Source: Monarcha castaneiventris obscurior (lineage: Eukaryota; Chordata; Aves; Passeriformes; Monarchidae). From it: DNA of 64,000 nt. The position numbers and the translations under genes are program-made. Shown here piece after piece: positions 12,292 through 24,929 of the stretch. The DNA lies in assembly GCA_026261815.1 (NCBI GenBank), contig JAMPIT010000350.1, positions 806,001-870,000 of the forward strand. Reading direction: 5' to 3'. Under the pieces are notes generated by a model. The model was not told the origin of the DNA. It did not search any database and worked only from the letters and a program-made list of their open reading frames with translations. Each line of letters begins with the position of its first letter. The stretch's first letter is position 1.

Positions 12292-12342
12292 TGCTGAGCA
12301 TGACTGTGTATGGTATTTGGAATCCCCCCTTGGTCAAAGCCA

Positions 12343-15300
12343 GTATTTTAAAACAACGTAAAGATTCCCTCTGGATCATTTATAAAATTTAGCATGTGTA
12401 AAAAACTCCTGAATACAAAAAAAATATTTTCAATATATTTTATATTTATTTTTCCCATGCTATCAGTAGTTCTCATTTAGGATCAACACTTTGGGTAGAA
12501 TTTGAAAAAATAGAAGTGTACATTTCACATGATATTTCCCTGAACTGCTTTTTGTCCTTTGTCCAGTTAGGGTTTGTTCTTTGAAAATACTTCCTCTCCC
12601 TAAAAACGGTTGATGGAAAACCCTATCTCAACCTTTAGGAAAGTATAATATCATTTTTAAATCATTTGATATAGTTAAAGAATCACAATGAATCATTCCA
12701 TTACATGATTTGTTCTCCCTCCCTTTGCGAGAATTCCCAGGGATAGCCATAGGAATTCCACAAACAAAATAAATGCCTTATGTAAGAGACACCTTCTGAG
12801 ACAGGCTGTACCTTGAAGAGAAAGGTGGTATCATCTAGGCACTCCCTTTTTTTAGGCTGTGATAATGTCTGGGCACATATTGCCTAGAAATTGCCTGGAA
12901 GATTCATTTGAATTCAAAATTTTTTTTTGGTTGGGTCCATGCTCATATTGTATTTGTTTTCTATAATGGAAAGATTTATATCTTGTGCCCAGATAAAAAG
13001 CTTTTATTCTGATATATGAACAGCAGACACTGAATGTTTTACAAGACACAGAAATTATTAATCCAAGATTTTGTGACTTATATTGAAAAACTTAGTATAA
13101 TTTTCTCCAGTATAAATTTTAGGGAAGTTATTGCAGAAAACAAGATGGTTTACCAAATATATGATTTGATATCAATTATTCACCTGGTTTTAACTTTAAG
13201 AACAAGAAAGCAAGCACAGGCTTTTGCGTTGTTTGTACATCATATTCCCTCTGCAAGGTCAAGCACTGCCAGAGCTTGGATGAAACTTTCAGAACAAGTA
13301 GTATGATCACTATGAGAACTAAGAATGCCTGGTTCCCCACAGATTTCTTTTGAGGTTGGTTGACTTTGATGTCTAAGCAGGCAAGATCTATGAATGAAGC
13401 TTTTCACTTCTAGACAATATTAATAATGGCTCGCTCCACGTGGATCCTCTGATGTCTAATGAAGGTTAAACCTCCAATTTCATCAGTGCAGGTCCTTAAC
13501 AGGCTGCCTTGGGTGCCTTTTTTTTTTGTGCGGCACTAGTAAGAAGCAGATTGCATTAGGAACCAGGAAACTTTGACCAGTTTGGGTGCTACTTGCCACT
13601 GGTTTTGGGGGAGATTAGTTATTTGGGAGGCAAGGCAGACAAGCAGAGTTAGAATAGGATCACGTAAGTTTTCCCTAAGGAACAAGGAAAGAACCAGAAC
13701 TGCTTACGAAGTGGTACAGAAGCTGAGGCCCTCCCTTCTCAATCTGAGTTAAGTCTAAGGCTTCTTGCTGCTACAAGGAGGCAAAACATCCCTGCCTGTC
13801 TCATGACAGACGAGCTGGAGCCCTGACCTCTGATGGCTTCCTCTACTCGTGTAAGAGGAGCTGTTATGGATTTCTCATTCAAAGCAGAGGGGTCTCTGCC
13901 CAAGATTAACTTGTGTAGTTTCCTGCACAGAGACACTGGTACCCAGTAATGACTTTAGCTATTTCATGCCAGGTGACTGAACCTTTCTCAGCAGGATGTA
14001 GGCAAGACACTAACAGAAAGATTTGCAACACAATTACAGAAATGTTCCCAATGTCAACCTGTATTTTCAAAGGTAGTGGCATCCTTGTGGAGTCACACAG
14101 TGAACAAACACAGAATCAGTGCTAGTACAGCTTTTGAAAACCCAGGTTGTTTCTAGCAGGTGATGAGACTCTTCTTATCAGGCATGAGCAGGAGCTAAGA
14201 AACTGCTCTCCCATTTATGACAACCCTTATCAATATACTGAACAGATCAAGCTCTTTCATCCTTCTGATTTTTTCTGAGAAACTTTTGAACTGCTTGCTT
14301 AAAATCATGGTGTCTGTTCAACTTCAGAGAGGTGAAGTCTTTATAAAAATATATCAAAATTTCAGTGATAAAAATAAACTTTCTTTTGTGTTGCAAAATT
14401 TAAACTGAGAGATTAAACTAAGCTGTTTCTTGTTTCTTTTTTTTTTTTTTTCATCATCTGGCTAATTTGTCATTTCTCTCTTTTCCAAGCTTGACCAACT
14501 TTGACAGAGAGCAAAAGGAGTGCTATATAGCACTGGAGTGCTGTATTTTGTTTTGGCTTGCAGAATTGGACTGTGAGCTCCTGGTGTGATCCTAAGTAAG
14601 CCACTGGCTTCAAGGAACAGTAGATCAAGCTTTAAGTTCTTAAAGCCAGGGACAATGGTGCTATATTCAGATCTGATACTTCAGGTTGCAAAAGATCACA
14701 ACTTTGTTTTGAGATAATAGAAGTTAGGCTTTCTGCATATGTAGTATCCAGACTTGGTGTGGGCTACATTTTTCAGCTGTTCAAGTGGAAATAGATGCTG
14801 TGCTTCAGAACCCAAAATAGATGATAATTTAAGATATTGTCACTGTTTTTTTGTGTTCCTGAGAGGGTAAAGGCAACAGGGACATCAGTTTGTACCAGTG
14901 ATCCCAGAAGTCCGACAAACACAAGACAGTGTCTGAGTTCTTCCTGCTAATTGGAAAATTAGATACCATGAGCATTAAAATCTCTAATAACACAGGGTGA
15001 TTTTTCACTATTTATCAAATGAGACCATTTAAAACAAGTGAACTAGCTAAATGGAAACAGAGAGAAAAGTGCCTGTGAGTTAGTTTTCTTTTACTTTTCA
15101 AAAAAAGTTTCCCTGACTTGTTAGCAAAGGGAAAAGGACAGTACACAGACTCATGATTCTGCTGTACTCAGCAACATCTAAAAGAAGAAAGCAGTTTGGC
15201 TAAAAATTTGAGCTTGTTATATTTATACAGCAGCATGTGGGGCGGTGTATTTTATTTGACTTTCCATTGCAGCTATTGCAATTGGTCTTTGTGAATCCTA

Positions 15301-17884
15301 TAGGCAGGTATAAAAATAATATTTGACTTTATTTTGCAGTTTGCTCATGCTCTGAGTAAAATCCACCATAGCTCTGTTTCTCCTATTTTAAAGTATAATA
15401 ACTCACCTGCACATTTTGAACAAAGAAAAACTTTACAAGGCACCTGCCAGTTGTCATGGAATCACACACTATCTTTTTAAATAGCATACTGCTCCTGGGC
15501 ACAAGCAGAAATGATCATAAATTACATATAGTTCAGAAGAAATGGTACTGTCATTGGTGAGATAAGTATGATCTGCATTTTTAGGAGTATTTGCTCTTCC
15601 TGCTCAGACTGAAGCGTTTGAGTCTTTTCTTTATTTGTTCCCTTATAAAGGAAGGAAAGAGGTACTCTAAGTACAATTTTTGCTTTTTTTCCTCACAGGA
15701 AAAGCAAAAGCAGAAGGCATTTTTATGAGTGTTTCGGTGTGTTGACATCATAAACACCTTCCTCTATCACATACATTTATAAATCTTGGTTTTAAGGTTG
15801 CACAGAACCCCAGCAAGCATAAAACAGCTTTTAAGCTTCCCACATGAAAAATCTTTCAAAATGAGCCTATGGGGAAGTGGTAGCCAAATGTTTACCTCCT
15901 AAAAATTTGCAACATCATGTAAAATAACCAGCCTTAGAAGTATTTAAGAATATTCACCTGAATATTCTACACTACCAGTGTTGTAGTAGAATGAATGAAA
16001 TGCCTTATGTTCATAAGGAAAAATAGGTTATTTTAAAATTTGTAGTGATACTAATAACCTAGCGGTAGATAAGAGTAATGCATATGGATTTAAAGAACAC
16101 TGTCATCCATACTGTTGTTTTTCCCTTCTCTTCCTGAGCAATAAACAGTGTGTGCAAGCAAACTCAGAGGTATTTTTGGTGTATTTAGCATGAGAAGTGA
16201 ATATATCTTGCAATATTAAAGGGGTTTTTTTGTTGTATATGTATAAAGGATAATAGATATAATGTTTAAATATATATTTTTAATTCTAAAACAATACAAC
16301 CATTGCCAAAGAGAAAGTCAGTGGAGTCACCTCTCAAAACTAAAATGGTCTTAACTAATTAGATTTTTTTTTTTCACTTAATACTTCCTCATAGAGATGG
16401 TTAGAAATCATCCATAGAAATATTTTATACTGCAAGGCAATAATCCCTAATTCTTGTTGGTAGCATAAGAATTTGTTAGCTACACCCAGAGCCATCCATA
16501 TTTGGCAAAAACTTTAAAATAAACGCTAGAGGAGATAAGGTGTTCCACCTGGAAGACTCAGAAATTCATTATGCAATTTTTCGTAACAACAACCTCTAAA
16601 GTGAAATACTTGTTTCCTTCAGGCCTTGATAGCAAGCAGAAGTAGCCTTATGTATTCTTATAGAAGTTGAACAGAATATTATTCAGTCCACTGGACTTAC
16701 TTGAACTTCAAAGAGATATTACTGGGAGTGTGTTGAAATAACTGAAACCCGATTCTGATGTAAACAATGCCATTTACTCAAGTAGTGTGAATGGTTACTC
16801 ATCATTCACAACAAAGTAGCTTAGAGCCGAAATACACCTCACAAAGATTCCACATTTTAGACCTTTTCCTTTGTCAACTCTATTTTTAAAATGTAGAAGG
16901 TAGAAACGAAAAGCTTCTATTGGGTACTTTAATTTGACCAAAGGCCAAAACAGTTGCTTCCTTGTGCTCATTTCTTTTGCAGGTGCAATGAACAGATGCC
17001 TTTGGCCAGCTAAAGCAGTACTATTTGGCTCACAGCATTGACTCACAGTGTCTCTGTTAGCTGAAAAACAGAGGGAACCTGTGTCATTCAGAAGTCTTAA
17101 GAAAATGGTATTATTTAGAATTGGCTTAAGTCTTGATTACTTACAGGGTTGCTCATTTTTGTTACTGCTTTTCAGATCTTTATGTTAACTGTATTTGCCT
17201 AGGCTTAAAGCAAGAGTGAAACATTTCCACTCTGTCCATGGGTGGCTGGGCAGCCCACAAAATAATTGTAAGAGAATGGGGAACAAATGAAAGGGAATCC
17301 TGCTAGACATAAAGCATGTTCACCTTTTTTACCTGAGAGACATTTCTGTTAAAGGAAATATAAAAGAAGTGTAGAGAAGTTTCTTATTGCAATAGCACAA
17401 GGAAATTCTCTTCAGCTACCTTTGCTTAAATGAATCTGCCATAGGTGATCACAGCCACCAGCACTTGGGTCCGAAAAATAAAGCCTGCAACTAAAACCAA
17501 GAGTCATCTGTCATCTTTAAAAAAGATGAAGCTCTTTCAGTCTTCTTTAGGCAAGCCCTGAACAAGCCCACAGTGAGATACGCATGCTTTCCAAGCACTG
17601 AAGTCATATGAACAGTCAATCCAGTGCAGGATGTACCAAAAAAAGGCTCATAGGACCAAAACAAGAAGAAATGATCTTTGCTATGCTGCTGGTAGTGGCA
17701 GTCCCAAACTGGCCTTTGGGATTGCAGGGCCAAGGCATCCAAATTTGTCTGTGGGCACAGGGCATTACCATGCAATTCTTACAGCTCTGCCTTGGGCAAT
17801 GATTAATAGAATGAAAATTAGCTAGTCCAAGTGCTGGATTCTGCTCCTAGGGCAGAGTAACACTAGGCACTAGCATAAACCATG
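12343..17884. other. Long unique stretch, no gene recognised
   Basis: Some 5.5 kb of AT-rich DNA hold only short unconnected frames and homopolymer runs (poly-T at 14437-14451, T-run at 16366-16374). Two copies of the palindrome GAATATTC sit four bases apart at 15948-15967. I found no CR1, LTR or tRNA signature. It could include conserved regulatory DNA, which cannot be judged without alignment. Confidence 0.55.
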
Positions 17885-18530
17885 AGAGGAGCAGCTGGAG
17901 AGCAGCTCTGCACAGAGAGGTCTGGGGCTGCTGGTGGGCAGCAGCTCAGTGGGAGTCAGAAACAAGCCCTGGAAGCTGAGAGGCCAAACACTGTCCTGGG
18001 GTGCATCACCAGCCCGGCAAAAGAGGGGATTGTCCCACTCTATTCAGTGTTGGTGTGGTGTCACCTCAAGTACTGTGTGCAGTTCTGAGCCCTGCAGTTG
18101 AAGAAGACCTTTGAATGCATCCAGAGGAGGGCAACAAAGCTGGTGGAATTGGCTGGAAGGAATGTCCTGTGACTTTGTGCTTGTCTAATTTGGAGAAAAG
18201 AAGGCTGAGGGATGACCTCGTTGTTCAGCTTCCTGAGGAGGGGAAGTGGAGAGGGTAGTGCTGAGCTCTCCTCCTGGGACTCAGTGGCAGAACACGTGGG
18301 AGTGGTTTAAACCTGCACCAGAGTAGGTACTACCTGGGCAATAGGAAGTATTTCCTTACTGAGAAGGTGGTCAAATTCTGGAAGAGCCCTAGAAAGGTGG
18401 TGGATGCCTCTAGACGCTCAAGGTTTAAGAGGCATTTGGACAATGCACTTAACAGCATGCTTTAAGTTTTTGTCAGCCTTGAAGTGGCCTAGAAAATCCC
18501 TGTAGGTCTCTTCCAAGTGAAATTATTATT
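17885..18530 (+). repeat. CR1 LINE, end of ORF2 plus 3' UTR, pentamer-tailed subfamily
   Basis: Order of recognisable CR1 text is: GCAGCTCTGCACAGAGAGG, a GTGTGGTGTCACCTCAAGTACTGTGTGCAGTTCTG-like ORF2 end near 18052-18088, CAGAGGAGGGCAACAAAGC, GGAGAAAAGAAGGCTGAGGGATGACCTC near 18190, the GGTCAAATTCTGGAAGAGCCC region, and the subfamily-specific AGGCATTTGGACAATGCACTTAACAGCATGCTTTAA. It ends in a TTCTA array. The frame 17882-18088 is degraded CR1 ORF2, not a host gene. Confidence 0.92.
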
Positions 18531-18599
18531 TCTATTCTATTCTATTCTATTCTATTCTATTCTATTCTATTCTATTCTATTCTATTCTATTCTATTCTA
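18531..18599. repeat. (TTCTA)n pentanucleotide microsatellite
   Basis: About 14 uninterrupted TTCTA units form the 3' tail of the preceding CR1. CR1 subfamilies end in short tandem tails, and this one has expanded into a microsatellite. Confidence 0.97.
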
Positions 18600-19967
18600 C
18601 CTTTAAGATTAACTATTAAGGTTACCCTATTTTTCTAGCTTACTTTTTATGCCTAAAATACTATTCGTAAATCCAGTTGATTCCTGTTTGAGAAAGGGAA
18701 AAGTTATTTTAGTTAGTTTAATTTAAACAACATTCCACAGAGAGGCTACACCTGTTGTATTATTAGCAATCCCCTTCAATCTGATCCTGATTTAGCTGAT
18801 GTCAGTCACATCCTGGAACAAAAGTTGCATATATAGATGCTTTACTTTGCCACTGTTGCTCTTGCAAGAATAGCCTAATCAAGTGAGTAACTATGTTTAG
18901 GAAAAGCAAAATGAGACAAGTGGTACTTCTAAAAGCTACTCAAGACAGGTTGTGATTTGAGTAGCTCGGGTGAGATTTCGTGGTCAAAAGCAGTCATCAA
19001 AAATAGGAATTCCTGTGCTGAGGTGGAACATAGTCTCTGAGACACATTTCTTTGCCCTTACTTTAGAAGCAGATGTCCCTGGAAGCCCTGTCCCTATGGT
19101 CAGCAGCATTCACAATTAGCCTAATCTTGGGCAATGGGTAAAATATCCTCCCTTCCTTGCAAACACTCATTTTCCTTTCTGTTGTCTTAAGAACTGGGGG
19201 CATGAAACCACTCTGCCTCAGGACAGGGGTGAGCTTTCCATCCATGACCAGCTTTGGCTTCTCTTGCCTCCTCACAGCCTCCCTCCTGGGACGTATCACA
19301 GCTTCTTTTCTCAGTACTGCTGCCTCTGTGATTCAGTCTTCTCTTGCTTATGACAGCGTTGTCGGGATCTTGGTGGGAGACTGTAGGACAGTCTTCCCCA
19401 AGGTCACACCTAGGACAATTATCCTGTGCTTTCACCTTCTTTTAACAAAGTTTTAGTCACCAAGGCTCTGATAGGCAAGAGTTATTAAAATTGTCTTAAT
19501 TTCCATGCTATGCATTCCATGAAGTGATTTAGGGATCATTTGTTTCACAATATCTGACAATTATAATAATGGTTATCAGTTTAATTGTATAGTAGTGCAG
19601 ACAGGGGACAATGAGGGGTGATTTTGTTAGGTGTGCTGAAGCTTGTCAGAAAAAGACTTCCTATATCACTCTTGTTAGGTCAAATGTTCAAAACCTTGAG
19701 AATGTCCTTCTATCACAGCCTAAAGCCATGACATGAAAAAAAAAATTCAGGCAATTTTTTTATATTTAATGATTTTGAATTTTGATTTTTAGTCTAAGAG
19801 ATTTTAAATTTTTCTTCAGCCTGCCTTCTGAAGAGCAAATGCAGCTCTTGACAGACCACACAGCAGTGAATGAAGAGTTTCATGGATTTCTACTTACATT
19901 AAAGTTCTATATTGGTAATTTAGTCAGGATCTTAAAGTAGGCAGTGTTCATTAGCTGGACTATAGCC
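18600..19967. other. Unique sequence, no gene recognised
   Basis: Mostly AT-rich. The part at 19060-19460 is more balanced and holds overlapping frames on both strands (19157-19456 plus, 19187-19435 minus) that encode nothing I recognise. Confidence 0.5.
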
Positions 19968-20120
19968 TTTACTGGCTTGTCTTCAGTAAAATCTGAAGTC
20001 CTGATAGACAATGTCCACTGCTGTCCCCTCATTTACCAAGCCACCCATTTGATGACAGAAGTTTATCAGGTTGTTTGGGCACAACTTCCCCTTTGTTCGT
20101 GCCAATCTGTTTCTGGCTGC
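19968..20120 (-). repeat. Old CR1 LINE fragment, ORF2 reverse-transcriptase region
   Basis: The text around CTGATAGACAATGTCCACTGCTG and TTATCAGGTTGTTTGGGCAC corresponds, on the minus strand, to the CR1 ORF2 segment just downstream of the KAFD motif, as also present at 35240-35835 in this window. It is short and diverged, so the ends are approximate. Confidence 0.65.
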
Positions 20121-22221
20121 TACTGGATAGTCTCAGCTGTGCTGAAGCTGACTGGAGGGAGATACTAGCACACTGCTGCAATCCTTGTACCTGCTCATTC
20201 TGGTCAGGGACCAACCTGAAGCTTGAACAGGTCCCCTTGCCCTCTGACCATCCAGTTTAAATCCCTGAGAAGTGACACCAGGGGTGATGCAGAGAGTGGT
20301 ACCTTCTGGTGCATCTGAACTTTTACTCAATGTGGAGTTTGGATATGGACTGATGAGCATAGACCTGGAAAATCAGAAATCTCATTAACATAGCTCCTTT
20401 GTATGCTAATCCAAAAAGGCCAAAATGTCTTGGAAATGAACCTTATTCTATATCCAATAACTGAAGAGGCACAAGAGTGAATTACAATAAAAATTTTTCA
20501 GTTGATGAATTTGTGACAATTTCTTTTGTTCACAGAAAATTTTGAGTATCTCAAGCATGTATTGTCTACATGCTTACACTGGAAGGTAAAATTAATCTGA
20601 AAAAGGTGGAGGGAGAAAGAAATAGCTTATCTTTCCCATACTGTCATTCGTGTTTTGAATATCTCATCTTGTAGTCCTAATGACCAGAGAAGAGGAGAAA
20701 GATGAGGTGGTAAGAAAGCTTCTCATTTACGCACCTGGTTTTGGGAATCAGGAAAAACACATTTACTATGTTATGAGAGCAAAAGGTGTGCATGTGGTGT
20801 GATTAATATATGGTTAGCAGTGTAAGTAGGACAAGGATTTTTTTTGTTCTCAAAAAGAAAACAAAGCCATAAAGAAAAGTAATTTCAATGAGGAAATAAA
20901 ATGATGGATGATTTTGTGTATTGCAAGGAAAGCTTGAGGACCAGCATATAATCACAAAAAACAAATCTCTCTTGGCAAAATCAGGACAGAAAATTGTCTC
21001 CAGTGCGAAGTCCCACAATCCTCAGGAAGACAAACTTCTTTTACTGCTTAAGCAAAACCATGAAACGATGCTACAGGATGCAGTGTCAGGCTACCCAGAC
21101 TCTAACACTTTGCAGATTTTGAGACAAGGCTCACAAAAAGGGAAGGAATTAAATAAATTCATCGAAAAAAATGCCTCTAATTTTCAATAAATGTCCAAAA
21201 GATAGAACCTCTGAAGTGTGGCTGTTTGTTGTGAGAAAGACATTTATTCAAGCATACAAGATGCTAGACACTGCTGAAACCATCTTTGGGAAAGTCCAGT
21301 GGTCTCCTCACTGGTCTGTCTCTGGCTTGGTTGAAAGGGAGTCAATTTTGCTGCACTACCCAGAGCCATGCCTTGGAGATGATTTTGTGCAGTTTTCACA
21401 AATGAAGAGCCTTTGATTGTAGTTTTGGTGTTTTTTCTTCCACAAAAGTATAACATTCTGGGGAATTTTCCAGGTCAAACTGAGGAGGCAGATGCTCAGT
21501 GTTGGCATGATGGCTTGTCAGCGCCTTGCAGAAATGGACCTTTAAAGCACTCATTTTAATGGAGATTCCACCTGTGATCAAATCTACAGAGAGCCATTTT
21601 TATTTACCAAATGTTGAATGATTGGGTCATTGTCCTGAAAAACGACTGCCCTTCTGTAATACTTCCATCAAAGAAGGCAAATAAGCTCTTCAGAATCATA
21701 GCTTTAATGACAGTTGTGAAATTCATACATTTTAAATAAAGTCCCTAATTGGCTGGCTGTGAAGTAGAAAGAGAATTGGTGCAATGAATGGTTTAAATGC
21801 AGCAATTACAGTATTTCTTATTCTTTGCCAATCTAAAATTAATGAAAAACCTTTCTTGCTGTGACCTTGACAAATGATGGTGTAACCTTTTTCAAATCCC
21901 AGAGGGTGCTGAATTCTACCGTGTGGGAAAGTGATGTAAAGGAATTGCAGCTGAACATTTATAATTAGTAAACTGAAACCCTGTGACAGGGAAGAAAGCT
22001 AAAAGGCACTGATTGGATTTAACATATATATTACAGCATCCCCAAGGAATAGAATCGGAAGTTAGCTCTGAGTATTTTAATTTTCACATACCTGATTATC
22101 TTTGGCCATCCCTGAATCCTGCATTATTGAATTGTCTGCAAAATTGATGCAAACCTGCTAGAATTCACCCAAGGTAAAATCTGATCCTGTAAAATATTGG
22201 GTGTGCTCAATTCCTGCTGCT

Positions 22222-22245
22222 CTGAGGAGACATTTATCTCCTCAG
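22222..22245. other. Perfect 9-bp stem hairpin
   Basis: CTGAGGAGA and TCTCCTCAG are exact reverse complements separated by the six-base loop CATTTA. The stem does not extend at its outer ends. There is no T-run after it, so nothing points to a terminator; function unknown. Confidence 0.8.
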
Positions 22246-24385
22246 GGAATGGGACAGAGGGTGCAGCTTCCCAGTGGTCTGACAAGGTGTCTTCCCAAGG
22301 TCTGACATTTGCACTGGAGATATTTCACCTATCACTGGCATTACTTGGGGGGTTTTGACACAGAGGTACAGCACAGTTAAACCAGCCTTAAACCCCTCTA
22401 CACTGCCAAGGTGGTATGAAGGAATCTGGAATCTTCACATTCAAATCTAATTTGTGTAAATATCATTTCCATGTAGGTATAAAATACTGCTGGATTACTA
22501 AGAGTGATTTGTTGATTTGGCACCATGAATACTCCCAGGAAACTCAAAACCACCTAGAACATTGTTTTCTTTTCCTTCTAGGTCACAACTGTGATGCATA
22601 ATTATTCAAGTTTGTTGTGTTTTATCAGCTCTATTTTTATTCCTTCTAACAGGTAAAGAATCTTTGGGTGATTGATAAACAAGAGAAACTAGTACAAACA
22701 TGAACCTTCCCCTTCATATTTTTTGTGTTGCTGAATCCTACTTTCAACCACTGTACTGTCTAAATTCTCTAGGATGTCTTACAAGTGCTGGTATGATTTC
22801 TATTACTATTATCTAATTTCTTGGATAACTCAGAACATTCTCAATCCCTTTTGAAAAGCTGGACATCTTGTGTTTTATTTAGTAATTCATATCCCGAAAA
22901 TGCTTCCTTATTATGAGTCCCAACTTCTTGACTCCCTTCTGATAAGCAAACCAAGTGCAAATGTAGGTCAGGAGAACTTATGCCCATATTCCCTGGCCTG
23001 TGAATGGAGCATATGAAAATTTTCAGTGTAATCAAAGAGACTCTGCAGGGTTAGTGGAGCAGGTCTTTCTGACATTAACTTTTATTATATGTTAACTGTT
23101 TTGCAAGTTCCTTTGATTTTAAATTAAAAATGGGCATTTTTTCTCTCTAACAGCAGCTGGCCACGTTGGTCCTTAGCTCTGTCACTATAAAAATCAGTCC
23201 TGTGACAACAAACAATTATATTTGTGTGAGAAAGAATAGATATTGAAAAGAAATAAGAAAATATAAGTGCTTTTTAGGATGCTATCACTGAAAAGTCAGA
23301 TGACTTTCCTTATATTATTCTTTATTTTCCTTAATTTTCAATTGAAGAATTGATTTTATTTGTGTGATTCAAGATGGAAGTTATTTCAGGCAGGGCTTTT
23401 AATTATCTTAGCAAATCTTCACTGCAAGTTAAAATGGCAGAAATGGCTCATGCTCCAATTTTATTGCCTTCCTTCTTTTTTTACCTCTCATACCCCCTTC
23501 CATACTCCATCCAGTTTTCCTTTGCTTTGTTTATGTCTGATTTTTTGATTGATGTAAGTATAACAGTGGTTTATGGAATAATTATAAGTACTTGGTTTTG
23601 AAATTAGTTGTACATGGAAAATAATATGAGACGTAATTGCACCTTAGAAGTGAAAACATAATAAAAATAATCACTCTGCTGTATGAATTTTTTTTTACCT
23701 GTGTGGAATGAATTTTCCTACTGAGTGTCTTTAATACTAATTGAGAAATGTTAAGAAAATACCAGTACAATGAGTAAAATGAGTAGAGACTAAATTATTG
23801 AATCATAGTAACTGCAATCCTAGATTAAGGTAGAACTGATGGAACTACCTTCTGCAGGAAAGACATCTTACAGATTACATTTTTTATACACATTTTTGCC
23901 TTCCAATATTGCATAGAAATCCAATTAAGTGTCAGTGTTACCACAACAAATTTGTATGAAAGGGACCATTGGCCACATATTCACAGAATAGAAAACTCCA
24001 GCTGACAGAAACCTCTTTAAACTGAAGTCAGAAGTGGCCATGAGGCACTGATGCTATAACTGGTGCTGGTACCTCTGCCAGCACCTCAAGCCAGTTTAGC
24101 ATCCTAGCTAAGATTCTTTAACTTTCATGTAGTTTTGATGGAAATAGAAGAGTTCTATTATGTGGTACTAGCTGCTCATTCACACCTGTGTTTTTCAATA
24201 ATTGTACTGTCAGCAATAAATTCCACCAGTGTTCCCACTCAGTCCAAAATCCAATATTGTCAATGAAAATCACCCCAGACTACTTACAAGGGCTCTCCCA
24301 GACCTTGAAACAATCTAAATGTTTGCAAATTCTTCATTGTTTATTGATCATTCCTGTGAATGCTGACATTCTGAAGGCAAAAAAG

Positions 24386-24423
24386 AAGAGGTCTTAAATT
24401 CCTAAAGAGGTCTTAAATTCCTA
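24386..24423. repeat. 19-bp tandem duplication
   Basis: The unit AAGAGGTCTTAAATTCCTA occurs twice, directly adjoining, without mismatch. This is a small replication-slippage duplication. Confidence 0.9.
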
Positions 24424-24540
24424 AATTGAAATAGAGAATTTATTTTAAATCAGTACAAATTTGTACAAAAACTTCTTCAAAAATTCAGCTTTTAGCACAC
24501 ATAAAATAGTACTGGAATCAGGTCTTTGCTCTCAATTAGA

Positions 24541-24837
24541 GCTTCCTGAGGAGGGGACAGGGAGAGAGTTCTGAGCTCTTTTCCCTGATACCCAGTGACA
24601 GGATGTGTGGGAACAGCTCTAAGCTGCATCAAGGTAGGTTCATATTGAACATTAGGAAGCTTTTCTTTACCAAGAGTGGGGGGGTCAAACACTGGAACAG
24701 GTTTCCTAAAGAGATGGTGGATGCCCCAACCCTGAGAATGTTTAGGAGGCATTTGGACAATGCACTTAACAACATGCTTTAATTTTTTTGTCAGCCCTGG
24801 AGTGGTCAGACTGTTGAACTGGATGATCGCTGTAGGT
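24541..24837 (+). repeat. CR1 LINE 3' end, pentamer-tailed subfamily
   Basis: This is the same subfamily as 17885-18530. Shared phrases include GCTTCCTGAGGAGGGGA at the left end, GGTCAAACACTGGAACAGG, and AGGCATTTGGACAATGCACTTAACAACATGC followed by a GTCAGCCCTGGAGTGGTCAG stretch. It is truncated closer to the 3' end than its sister and carries the same TTCTA-type tail. Confidence 0.92.
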
Positions 24838-24929
24838 CTATTCTATTCTATTCTATTCTATTCTATTCTATTCTATTCTATTCTATTCTATTCTATTCTA
24901 TTCCATTCCATTATTTTCATTTCCATTCC
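24838..24929. repeat. (TTCTA)n microsatellite with degenerate right end
   Basis: Perfect TTCTA units run from about 24838 to 24902, followed by TTCCA variants to about 24929. It is the tail of the adjoining CR1. It produces a false repetitive ILFYS frame (24760-24966). Confidence 0.96.

Larger units (their letters stand above)
11973..12342 (-). mobile_element. Solo LTR of an avian ERVL-type endogenous retrovirus, truncated
   Basis: The window-strand text from TGTTGAGGTTTAACCCC onward matches the 3' end of a common bird ERVL-class LTR read in reverse. Retroviral sense is therefore the minus strand, ending ...CCTCAACA with the expected CA terminus at 11973. Minus-strand landmarks fall in the right order: a TATAAAG box, then about 180 bases later an ATTAAA polyadenylation signal, then the LTR end. 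The upstream U3 portion is missing: similarity stops near 12342 and no TG start is seen there. No internal retroviral gene adjoins it. Frame 11982-12239 is an artefact of the LTR. Confidence 0.85.
20121..24540. other. Long unique stretch, no gene recognised
   Basis: No dispersed repeat recognised. An 89-codon frame at 20921-21190 is lysine- and glutamine-rich but has no nameable domain. A perfect hairpin lies at 22222-22245 and a 19-bp tandem duplication at 24386-24423. The rest is AT-rich DNA with ordinary homopolymer runs. Confidence 0.5.
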
